The notes: generated from the sequence alone by a model not told the origin. Counted from the stretch's first letter, positions 7,037 to 12,667 are shown. The stretch is DNA of 12,677 nt from Oscillospiraceae bacterium (GCA_900770195.1 CAAGJI010000039.1:1-12677); one strand, 5' to 3'. Numbers and translations are program-made.

Positions 7037-7116
7037 GTTTCAACAATCTTTCAACTGTTGAATCTGAAAAAAGTGTTGAAATAAATTTATGCATATTGCA
7101 TGGTTTCAACACTTTT
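7037..7116. repeat. TTTCAAC/GTTGAAA motif cluster with 13 bp inverted repeat
   Basis: The motif TTTCAAC or its complement occurs five times within 80 bp: 7038-7044, 7049-7055, 7057-7062 (GTTGAA only), 7075-7081 and 7104-7110. The last two lie in a perfect 13 bp inverted repeat, AAAAGTGTTGAAA (7069-7081) and TTTCAACACTTTT (7104-7116), whose 22 nt loop holds a second hairpin ATGCA-TAT-TGCAT. It could be an operator or iteron set for a DNA-binding protein, or an A/U-rich transcription terminator. Confidence 0.65.
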
Positions 7117-7169
7117 ATTTGTGTAATACAGAAAAAATAGAAGAAAATAAAAATTATTTTTTCAAAACA

Positions 7170-7191
7170 CAACCTTTGAAGGTTGCTTTTT
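7170..7191 (+). terminator. Probable intrinsic terminator
   Basis: A perfect hairpin CAACCT-TTGA-AGGTTG (7170-7185) is followed by CTTTTT. It would stop transcripts entering from the dehydrogenase side before the DUF6291-like/nspC operon. The stem is short, so efficiency is uncertain. Confidence 0.55.
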
Positions 7192-7222
7192 ACAGCTTAA
7201 AAGACTCATATATGAAAGTGCA

Positions 7223-7284
7223 TTTTGTTATACAATCGCATTGCAAACGCATACGAATACGCATAAAAATCGCATATAACAAAA
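7223..7284. repeat. Helically phased CGCAT array inside a 10 bp inverted repeat
   Basis: Four CGCAT motifs start at 7237, 7248, 7260 and 7271, spaced 11, 12 and 11 bp, about one helical turn. They lie between perfect 10 bp inverted arms, TTTTGTTATA (7223-7232) and TATAACAAAA (7275-7284). All four sites are on the same strand and would present one DNA face, as expected for iterons or a cooperative operator. The binding protein is unknown; the DUF6291-like product encoded 190 bp downstream is the obvious candidate. Confidence 0.65.
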
Positions 7285-7300
7285 AATAACAAAAATACAT

Positions 7301-7366
7301 AATACTAATTCTAATACTAATACTAATACTAATTCTAAATCTAATGCTAATACAAATACTAATACT
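7301..7366. repeat. Tandem hexamer array, 11 units (AATACT)
   Basis: Eleven consecutive hexamers fill exactly 66 bp. Six read AATACT and five are close variants (AATTCT twice, AAATCT, AATGCT, AATACA). The array is very A/T-rich and lies between the CGCAT array and a strong hairpin. It could be a DNA unwinding region, a length-variable tract affecting expression, or a replication slippage product. Confidence 0.9.
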
Positions 7367-7396
7367 ACACACTGCACTTTGAAAAAGTGCGTGTGT
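7367..7396. promoter_or_regulatory. Strong hairpin upstream of the DUF6291-like/nspC operon
   Basis: The arms ACACAC-(T)-GCACTTT (7367-7380) and AAAGTGC-GTGTGT (7384-7396) pair over 13 bp with one bulged T and loop GAA. On the + strand it is followed by TTTTA, so it could be a terminator or attenuator. It could also be a cruciform or origin hairpin, given the repeats to its left. Confidence 0.6.
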
Positions 7397-7405
7397 TTTA
7401 AAAAA

Positions 7406-7433
7406 TTGTTTTGTATGTATGTTTGTTTAAAAT
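7406..7433 (+). promoter_or_regulatory. Weak candidate promoter for the DUF6291-like/nspC/radical SAM operon
   Basis: TTGTTT (7406-7411), a 16 bp gap and TAAAAT (7428-7433) resemble a SigA promoter with two mismatches at -35 and one at -10. It would start transcription about 35 bp before the gene at 7474. The A/T-rich surroundings make chance matches likely, so this is only a candidate. Confidence 0.3.
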
Positions 7434-7473
7434 GCAGCTTTCCTAAAAATTTTTATTTGAAAGGAAAACATAT

Positions 7474-8085
7474 ATGAGTACACAAGCTATAGGAGTAATG
7501 TTTTTTTCAAAGCATTTAAAATATTTTCTTGAACTTGATAATGAATCAGCAGGCGAGGTAATTAAAGCAGTTGTTAAATTTCATTGTGGTAAAGAAATTA
7601 ATTCAGATGAATTTGATTTACCTGAGAAAATGCTTTTTGATTCACTTGTTGATGATATGCAGTCATCTCTTGGAAAGTATATTGAAACGTGTGAAAAAAG
7701 ACGTGAAGCAGGGAAAAAAGCTGCAAACGCAAGATGGAAAAAGGAGAAAAATGTATCTGAAAATCAGTCGCCTGCACCTTGGGAAAAAGAAGAACCAAAA
7801 GATATATTTCCTGTCCCAAAAGAGGAAAATGAAGAGATAATACCTTTTGAAAACGTTCTTGAAAAGAATATACCTGACGAAAATGTTTCGGAAAATATCC
7901 CGCCTGCTGAAAAAGCTTTAGAAGAAAATATACCTGAAAAAACTGTTCCGAAATTTAATATGTCAGGTGAAAGCGTTCGGGAATTTATGAAACCTGATGA
8001 AAATATTTCCGAAGAAGATATATCAATTCCAAAGTTTGAAACTATAGAAGATATGATGAAAATGGAAAAGGAGTTGTTTCAATGA
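7474..8085 (+). CDS. Phage replication-type DUF6291-like protein with C-terminal decapeptide repeats
   Basis: A 203-residue protein. Residues 1-70 (MFFSKHLKYFLELDNESAGEV) look like the DUF6291 group found in phages and mobile elements of Clostridia. A basic patch follows, CEKRREAGKKAANARWKK (73-90), of the kind seen in phage replisome-organiser proteins and suited to nucleic-acid binding. The rest is acidic, probably disordered, and includes six consecutive ten-residue units (126-185; 7849-8028) with loose consensus ENVxExNIPD. The Shine-Dalgarno is AAAGGA. The stop overlaps the nspC start as ATGA, implying translational coupling with a polyamine enzyme. The upstream 440 bp carries ordered repeats resembling an origin or operator. 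Family assignment is from memory of the sequence pattern; function is not known. Confidence 0.72.
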   Translation: MSTQAIGVMFFSKHLKYFLELDNESAGEVIKAVVKFHCGKEINSDEFDLPEKMLFDSLVDDMQSSLGKYIETCEKRREAGKKAANARWKKEKNVSENQSPAPWEKEEPKDIFPVPKEENEEIIPFENVLEKNIPDENVSENIPPAEKALEENIPEKTVPKFNMSGESVREFMKPDENISEEDISIPKFETIEDMMKMEKELFQ

Positions 8086-9218
8086 ACACTGAAAAACTGA
8101 AAAATATCCAGACACCCTGTTACATAATAGACGAAAAAAAACTTAAAGAAAATCTTGAAATTTTAAGCGGAGTTGAAAAGAGAACAGGCTGCAAAATTCT
8201 GCTTGCACAGAAAGCGTTTTCGGCTTTTTATGAATATCCGCTTATCGGAAAATATATTTCGGGAACGGCTTGCAGCGGTCTTTACGAGGCAAAACTCGGC
8301 TTTGAAGAAATGGGAAAATATAACCACGTTTTTTCCGCCGCATACCGTGACAGTGAAATAGATGAGATAATATCCTATTGCGACCATATTATTTTCAATT
8401 CGTTCAGTCAGCTTGAAAGATACCGCAAAAAAGTCCTTGATGCAGGAAAAAAAATCGGGCTTAGAATAAATCCTGAATGTAGCACACAGGAGGGACACGA
8501 AATATACGACCCGTGTTCGCCAAAATCAAGGCTTGGAATAACGCTTGAAAATTTTGATGAAAATAATCTTGAAGGTGTTTCGGGTATTCATTTTCATACG
8601 CTTTGCGAACAGAACTCAGACGCTCTTGAAACCACTTTAAAAGCCGTTGAAGAGAAGTTTGGTAAATATCTTTGTGATATGGAATGGATTAATTTCGGAG
8701 GCGGACATCACATCACACGAGCCGATTATGACATAGAAAAACTTGAAAAATGCATAAAGCATATGCAGGAAAAATATAATCTTGAAGTGTTTGTTGAACC
8801 GGGTGAAGCGGTTGCACTTAATGCGGGATACCTTGCAACGAGAGTTCTTGACATAACAAAAAATGATATGCCGATTGCAATTCTTGATACGTCAGCGGCC
8901 TGCCATATGCCTGACGTCCTTGAAATGCCTTACAGACCGCCTCTTAAAGATTCAGGTCTTTTAAACGAGAAAAAATATTCATACAGACTTGGTTCGCAAA
9001 GCTGCCTTGCAGGTGATTCAATTGGAGAATATTCGTTCGATAAACCGCTTGAAATAGGAGATATTTTAATTTTTGAAGATATGGCAATTTATTCAATGTG
9101 CAAAAACAACACATTCAACGGAATAGGTCTGCCTTCAATTGCCGTTTTAAATGATAAAGATGAAATAAAAGTTATAAAGCAGTTCGGCTATGAGGATTTC
9201 AAATGCAGACTTTCATAG
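8082..9218 (+). CDS. nspC: Carboxy(nor)spermidine decarboxylase
   Basis: PLP-dependent decarboxylase of the alanine-racemase-fold group (related to DAP decarboxylase). It removes the carboxyl from carboxyspermidine to give spermidine, or from carboxynorspermidine to give norspermidine. The 378 residues are the usual length. Lys44 in LLAQKAFSAF (40-49) is the expected Schiff-base lysine; HFHTLCE (170-176), NFGGGHH (204-210) and EPGEAV (239-244) form the PLP phosphate and ring site, and CLAGDSIGEY (308-317) supplies the conserved Cys308. The gene starts inside the stop of the DUF6291-like gene (ATGA) and its end overlaps the radical SAM gene by 16 bp, so all three are one translationally linked unit. 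Its substrate should come from the dehydrogenase at 5579-6781. Confidence 0.93.
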   Translation: MNTEKLKNIQTPCYIIDEKKLKENLEILSGVEKRTGCKILLAQKAFSAFYEYPLIGKYISGTACSGLYEAKLGFEEMGKYNHVFSAAYRDSEIDEIISYCDHIIFNSFSQLERYRKKVLDAGKKIGLRINPECSTQEGHEIYDPCSPKSRLGITLENFDENNLEGVSGIHFHTLCEQNSDALETTLKAVEEKFGKYLCDMEWINFGGGHHITRADYDIEKLEKCIKHMQEKYNLEVFVEPGEAVALNAGYLATRVLDITKNDMPIAILDTSAACHMPDVLEMPYRPPLKDSGLLNEKKYSYRLGSQSCLAGDSIGEYSFDKPLEIGDILIFEDMAIYSMCKNNTFNGIGLPSIAVLNDKDEIKVIKQFGYEDFKCRLS

Positions 9219-10096
9219 ATGAAGAAAAAAATCCGCTTTTTTCGTGCAGACTCTGCCCGAGAAACTGCGGTATAAACCGATATGAAAAAAAAGGTTTCTG
9301 CCTTGCAGGAAGTAAAATGATTCTGTCGAAAATTGATTTTCACAAATGGGAAGAACCGTGCATATGCAGGGGAAAGGGAGTAGGTGCATTTTTCTTTTCG
9401 GGTTGCAGTCTGCATTGCTGTTTTTGTCAGAATAATGCAATAAGTTCCGTTTTAAAAGGCGACGTTTATTCAGAAGATGAACTTGCCGAAAAAATCCTTG
9501 AAATGCAGGAAAATGGAGCATCTGCAATTGACTTTGTAACACCGACACACTTTTCTTATCAGATTGCAAAAACACTTGAAAAAGTAAAATATAAGCTTGA
9601 TATTCCTGTTGTCTGGAATTGCGGAGGATATGAAAAAACTGAAACAATTGAAATGCTTTCGGGGCTTGTTGATGTTTATATGCCCGATTTTAAATATTTC
9701 AGTAATGAAACAGCAAAAAATTATTCAAATGCAGAAGATTATCCCGAAGTTGCAAAGAATGCTTTAAAATGTATGGTAAATCAGATTGGCGAACTTTTGT
9801 TCGATGATGATATTTTAAAAAGAGGTGTTATAGTCCGCCATCTTGTTTTGCCAAAACACCGCCACGAATCAATCGCATTAATGAATTGGCTTGGTGAAAA
9901 TTTTACCGAAAAACAGGTAATAATAAGTCTTATGTCGCAATATACTCCTGTTGTTCAAACAGATTTCAAGGAACTTTCAAGGCACATTACAAAAATGGAA
10001 TACAACAGCGTTGCTGATGCACTTTCCAAATACGATTTCAACGGTTACATTCAAAGCATTGAGTCCGCCAGAACCGACTATATACCTGATTTTTGA
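9203..10096 (+). CDS. Radical SAM protein, PflA-like COG1313 type
   Basis: A 297-residue protein with the radical SAM signature C-X3-C-X2-C (Cys68, Cys72, Cys75, in SGCSLHCCFCQN), which binds the 4Fe-4S cluster that cleaves AdoMet. An N-terminal cysteine set (Cys15, Cys18, Cys22, Cys33, Cys53, Cys55) could hold a further cluster, as in the COG1313 group. Members are often annotated as pyruvate formate-lyase activating enzyme homologues, but no formate-lyase-like partner is encoded here, so the substrate is unknown. The start overlaps nspC by 16 bp, with GAGG at about 9192-9195 inside nspC. Tight coupling to nspC suggests a polyamine-linked role or simple operon hitch-hiking; neither can be decided from sequence. 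It needs anaerobic conditions, which fits the inferred host. Confidence 0.86.
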   Translation: MQTFIDEEKNPLFSCRLCPRNCGINRYEKKGFCLAGSKMILSKIDFHKWEEPCICRGKGVGAFFFSGCSLHCCFCQNNAISSVLKGDVYSEDELAEKILEMQENGASAIDFVTPTHFSYQIAKTLEKVKYKLDIPVVWNCGGYEKTETIEMLSGLVDVYMPDFKYFSNETAKNYSNAEDYPEVAKNALKCMVNQIGELLFDDDILKRGVIVRHLVLPKHRHESIALMNWLGENFTEKQVIISLMSQYTPVVQTDFKELSRHITKMEYNSVADALSKYDFNGYIQSIESARTDYIPDF

Positions 10097-10244
10097 ATTA
10101 GAAATTGTTGTGTCGGCAAAGCCGACAAATCTCCATCTGTCACTTCGTGACATCTCCCAGAGGGGAGAAGAAAACCTCTCAGTCAGCATTCGCTCGGAGA
10201 GGTTTATAAATCCGTCAGCGAAGCTGACACTTTAATTCCTCATT
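10097..10244. repeat. Modular palindromic repeat R4 between convergent genes
   Basis: Hairpins in order: TGTCGGC-AAA-GCCGACA (about 10111-10127), TGTCAC-TTC-GTGACA (about 10138-10152), CCTCTCAGTC...GGAGAGG (about 10173-10202) and GTCAGC-GAA-GCTGAC (about 10213-10227). The right end TCCGTCAG...ATTCCTCATT matches the right end of R1 (about 1207-1241). The element fills the gap between the convergent radical SAM and asnB genes, where it could terminate both transcripts, and its right tip enters the asnB coding sequence. Confidence 0.75.
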
Positions 10245-12070
10245 TTAATGTTATATTTTTTAAGCCAGTAGTTCATCTGAATAAAATAAGCTATTATCTG
10301 AGGTTTTTTCATAAGCTGACCGTACCACTGATAACTCTTTTCCGAATCAATAAGGTTTTGCAGGGCGGATTTATCAGCAATTTCAAGAAGTGGGGAAGTG
10401 CTGTCTGATATAATATTCTGTAAAATTTCAGAAACCTTTTTTTCATAATATGGGTGATGTGTTTTTGGATACGGACTTTTTTTCCTCCATAAAACCTCAT
10501 CAGGTAAATAATTTCTGAAAGCTTCACGCAAAAGACCCTTTTCATAACCGCCGTGATTTTTGAATTTCATTGGAACAGAATAAAGATATTCCGCTATTCT
10601 GTAATCGCAGAACGGAACACGGACTTCAAGGGAAGATGCCATACTCATTCTGTCTTTTCTTTCAAGAAGATTCTGCATAAACCAGCTTGTGTTTAAATGT
10701 ATCATCTCACGCAGGTTTCTGTCTTTAATGCTGTCGCTTTCTGAAAATGAAATATTTTTAACAGTATTATAAACAGCATTTTCCGCATATTCCTTTTCTT
10801 TTGAATATTTTATAAGATTTTTATTTATAAAAGATGTTCTGTATTCAATGCAGTCTGCCCAAGGGAAAATTTTAACTTTTTCATCTGAAATATTTCTGTA
10901 CCAAGGATAACCGCCGAATATTTCATCAGCACATTCACCAGATAAAGCGACTTTTACATATCGGCTTATGTCCTTGCAAAAAAGCAGCATTGATGAATCA
11001 ATATCAGCCATAGAAGGCAAATCCCTTGCACAAACCGAATCATACAAAGCATCGGCAACATCATCTTGTTCAAGCACGCACCAATGACCGTTACAGCCAA
11101 GGTATTGCTGCATTCTGTAGATATATTCCGTGTCGGACGAAGGCTGAAAAGCACTTGCCTTGAAATATATATCGTTTCCTTTGTAGTCAAGGGAAAATGT
11201 GTCTAAAATTTTGCCTGCTTTTTTATATTCTTCATTTGCAACAGATGAAATTATGCTTGAATCAATTCCGCCTGATAAAAAAGTTCCAACGGGATAATCT
11301 GAAACGAGTTGTCTTTTTATCGCATCAGACAGGAGAAAACGGACTTTTTCAGCGGTTTCTTCAAAAGAATCAGTATGATTATGTGCTGTCATCTGCCAGT
11401 AAATTTTTTTATTTATCTGTTTATTTTTGTTATCAAAAATCATATATTCGGCAGGTTTCAGTTCGTTTATATATGCAAACGGAGTAATTCCCAGAGTTCT
11501 TCCTGGAGATAAAATGAAAAGTTCATCAATTCCCTGTGAATCAATTATTGCAGGAATTTTATCGTCTGCTAAAATTCCTTTAATTTCAGATGCAAAACAA
11601 AACATATTTTCTTTGAACGAATAAAAAAGCGGTTTGACACCCATTCTGTCCCTTGCAAGGAATATTTTTCCGCTGTCTTTTTCATAAATTGCAAACGCAA
11701 AAATTCCGTTCAGATATTCGACACATTTTTCTTTATATAAAATATAGGTTTTCAAAACAACTTCCGTATCTGAATAGCCTGTAAAAAACATTCCAAGAGA
11801 TTTAAGTCTTTCACGAATTTCGGAAGTATTGTAAATTTCGCCGTTGTAAACAATAGTATATTCCTTATTTTTCCATTGAAAAGTCATAGGCTGTTTGCCT
11901 GATTCCTTGTCGATAATCGTAAGACGGCAATGTGCAAGCCCAACATTTTCATCTGTATATATTCCGTTTTCATCAGGACCACGATGGTTCATAACATTTT
12001 GCATAGATTTAAGAAACTTTTCGTTCACTTTTCTTTTGTCAGTATAAATAATTCCAGCAATTGAACACAT
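10232..12070 (-). CDS. asnB: Asparagine synthetase, glutamine-hydrolysing
   Basis: Makes asparagine from aspartate, ATP and glutamine in the cytoplasm. The 612 residues hold an N-terminal glutaminase domain with nucleophile Cys2 (exposed after Met removal), NHRGPDENG (28-36) and YNGEIYN (75-81). The C-terminal synthetase domain has the ATP-binding SGGIDSS (266-272) and LSGECADEIFGGY (376-388). The last codons (Met-Arg-Asn, stop) are read from the repeat tip ATGAGGAATTAA of R4, so the extreme C-terminus is repeat-derived. The Shine-Dalgarno GAGGTGA lies inside the 3' arm of a hairpin directly before the ATG (12077-12103), which may limit translation or terminate upstream transcripts. It follows a small four-cysteine protein gene from the same promoter. 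No asparagine T-box is visible in the leader. Confidence 0.95.
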   Translation of the reverse strand: MCSIAGIIYTDKRKVNEKFLKSMQNVMNHRGPDENGIYTDENVGLAHCRLTIIDKESGKQPMTFQWKNKEYTIVYNGEIYNTSEIRERLKSLGMFFTGYSDTEVVLKTYILYKEKCVEYLNGIFAFAIYEKDSGKIFLARDRMGVKPLFYSFKENMFCFASEIKGILADDKIPAIIDSQGIDELFILSPGRTLGITPFAYINELKPAEYMIFDNKNKQINKKIYWQMTAHNHTDSFEETAEKVRFLLSDAIKRQLVSDYPVGTFLSGGIDSSIISSVANEEYKKAGKILDTFSLDYKGNDIYFKASAFQPSSDTEYIYRMQQYLGCNGHWCVLEQDDVADALYDSVCARDLPSMADIDSSMLLFCKDISRYVKVALSGECADEIFGGYPWYRNISDEKVKIFPWADCIEYRTSFINKNLIKYSKEKEYAENAVYNTVKNISFSESDSIKDRNLREMIHLNTSWFMQNLLERKDRMSMASSLEVRVPFCDYRIAEYLYSVPMKFKNHGGYEKGLLREAFRNYLPDEVLWRKKSPYPKTHHPYYEKKVSEILQNIISDSTSPLLEIADKSALQNLIDSEKSYQWYGQLMKKPQIIAYFIQMNYWLKKYNIKMRN

Positions 12071-12103
12071 AAAAAATCACCTCACAGATATTCTATGAGG
12101 TGA
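12071..12103 (-). promoter_or_regulatory. Hairpin embedding the asnB ribosome binding site
   Basis: Read on the - strand, TCACCTCA (12103-12096) pairs perfectly with TGAGGTGA (12084-12077). The loop can add three more pairs, and six T residues (12076-12071) and the asnB ATG follow. The 3' arm contains the Shine-Dalgarno GAGGTGA. The structure fits either an intrinsic terminator ending the upstream small gene or a stem hiding the asnB start site. The arms are directly visible; function is inferred. Confidence 0.7.
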
Positions 12104-12124
12104 CAATGTTTAATATTACTTTTT

Positions 12125-12355
12125 TTAATCTTCAAACCATTCAGCTTCAACGACTCTTGCGACAGGTTCACCGCATGTTTTGCAATTTCCCGTAAGGATA
12201 ATATCGCCGTTTTCGCCATTTTCAATGTTGTATGCTTCCGATAAATCAGCCATACCGCAATTGAAGCAAAAAACATTACCAAGAAGAGCTTTTCTCGCAT
12301 CTTCTGTTAATTTAAGCCATTTTTTCATAGCGTTTATGTCTATATTATTTGCCAT
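12125..12355 (-). CDS. Small four-cysteine (zinc ribbon-like) protein
   Basis: A 76-residue soluble protein. CFNC (Cys30, Cys33) and CKTC (Cys58, Cys61) form two CXXC knuckles 24 residues apart, the pattern of a zinc ribbon. An N-terminal helical stretch (MKKWLKLTEDARKALLG) precedes the knuckles and the C-terminus is acidic (EAEWFED). I do not recognise a named family. It is the first gene after a consensus promoter and is followed by asnB 54 bp downstream, so it may be co-expressed with asparagine synthesis. The Shine-Dalgarno (AGAAAGAG region) is weak. Four intact cysteines and a fitting promoter argue that it is a real gene. Confidence 0.75.
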   Translation of the reverse strand: MANNIDINAMKKWLKLTEDARKALLGNVFCFNCGMADLSEAYNIENGENGDIILTGNCKTCGEPVARVVEAEWFED

Positions 12356-12391
12356 TATAAACTCTTTCTTTCTTTGTAATGATATAGTAAA

Positions 12392-12415
12392 AGCCCCGAG
12401 GTAATGTTCGGGACT
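12392..12415 (-). terminator. Hairpin in the leader of the small-gene/asnB transcript, possible attenuator
   Basis: On the - strand AGTCCCGA (12415-12408), loop ACATTACC, then TCGGGGCT (12399-12392) form an 8 bp stem with one G-T wobble. With the last stem T, it is followed by four T residues and then AC. The T-run is short, so termination would be partial. It lies about 35 nt before the small gene, a position suited to attenuation. Confidence 0.45.
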
Positions 12416-12447
12416 AATTTGAAGAAATTAATGATGAACATATCAAA

Positions 12448-12493
12448 AAAGCAACATATATAATGGCTTTAAAGCAACATATATAATGGCTTT
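12448..12493. repeat. Tandem 23 bp duplication in the leader
   Basis: The unit AAAGCAACATATATAATGGC plus TTT occurs twice without a gap (12448-12470 and 12471-12493), with no mismatch. Each unit has self-complementary ends (AAAGC/GCTTT), so the - strand RNA could form two small tandem hairpins. It lies between the promoter and the leader hairpin. Confidence 0.85.
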
Positions 12494-12511
12494 TTCAACT
12501 TCAGCAACTAC

Positions 12512-12540
12512 ATTATATCATATACAAAAAAATTTGTCAA
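12512..12540 (-). promoter_or_regulatory. Consensus SigA promoter for the small gene and asnB
   Basis: On the - strand TTGACA (12540-12535), a 17 bp spacer and TATAAT (12517-12512) match the vegetative promoter consensus perfectly. The expected start near 12505 gives a leader of about 150 nt before the small gene, containing the 23 bp duplication and a hairpin. Confidence 0.88.
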
Positions 12541-12558
12541 GTGTTTTTTTTTAATTTT

Positions 12559-12575
12559 ACACGGAAATCAATTTT
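12559..12575. repeat. 17 bp inverted repeat near the window ends (right arm)
   Basis: ACACGGAAATCAATTTT is the exact reverse complement of 103-119. It lies between the asnB-side promoter and repeat R5, mirroring the arrangement beside R0 at the left end. Confidence 0.65.
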
Positions 12576-12582
12576 CAGATTT

Positions 12583-12632
12583 AAGCCTCTCCTTTTAAGG
12601 AGAGGTGGGCGACGTAGTCGCTCGGAGAGGTT
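12583..12632. repeat. Modular palindromic repeat R5
   Basis: AGCCTCTCCTTTTAAGGAGA followed by GGTGGGCGAC-GTA-GTCGC and CTCGGAGAGG is close in form to 1143-1198 of R1. The variable stem reads GCGAC/GTCGC here and CACAGC/GCTGTG there. No gene is seen from here to the end of the window. Confidence 0.7.
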
Positions 12633-12667
12633 AATTTTGCTTACAAATTCAATTAAAATCACATCTA

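Noticed and set aside
7089..7289. 66-residue + strand reading frame in the dehydrogenase to DUF6291-like gap
   Set aside because: No ribosome binding site; it runs across a terminator hairpin and the CGCAT array, and its RIRIRIKI stretch is just the translated repeat. Treated as non-coding.
7190..7372. 60-residue - strand reading frame rich in Ile-Ser-Ile
   Set aside because: It is the translated hexamer and CGCAT arrays with no start signal.
7223..7396. CRISPR array
   Set aside because: The CGCAT (11-12 bp) and hexamer periods are far too short for CRISPR repeat-spacer units and there are no cas genes.
11197..11624. Three + strand reading frames opposite asnB
   Set aside because: They overlap each other and the strongly supported asnB, and have no family resemblance.
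12356..12505. T-box riboswitch for asparagine upstream of asnB
   Set aside because: No T-box antiterminator consensus or specifier-loop architecture could be seen in the 150 nt leader.
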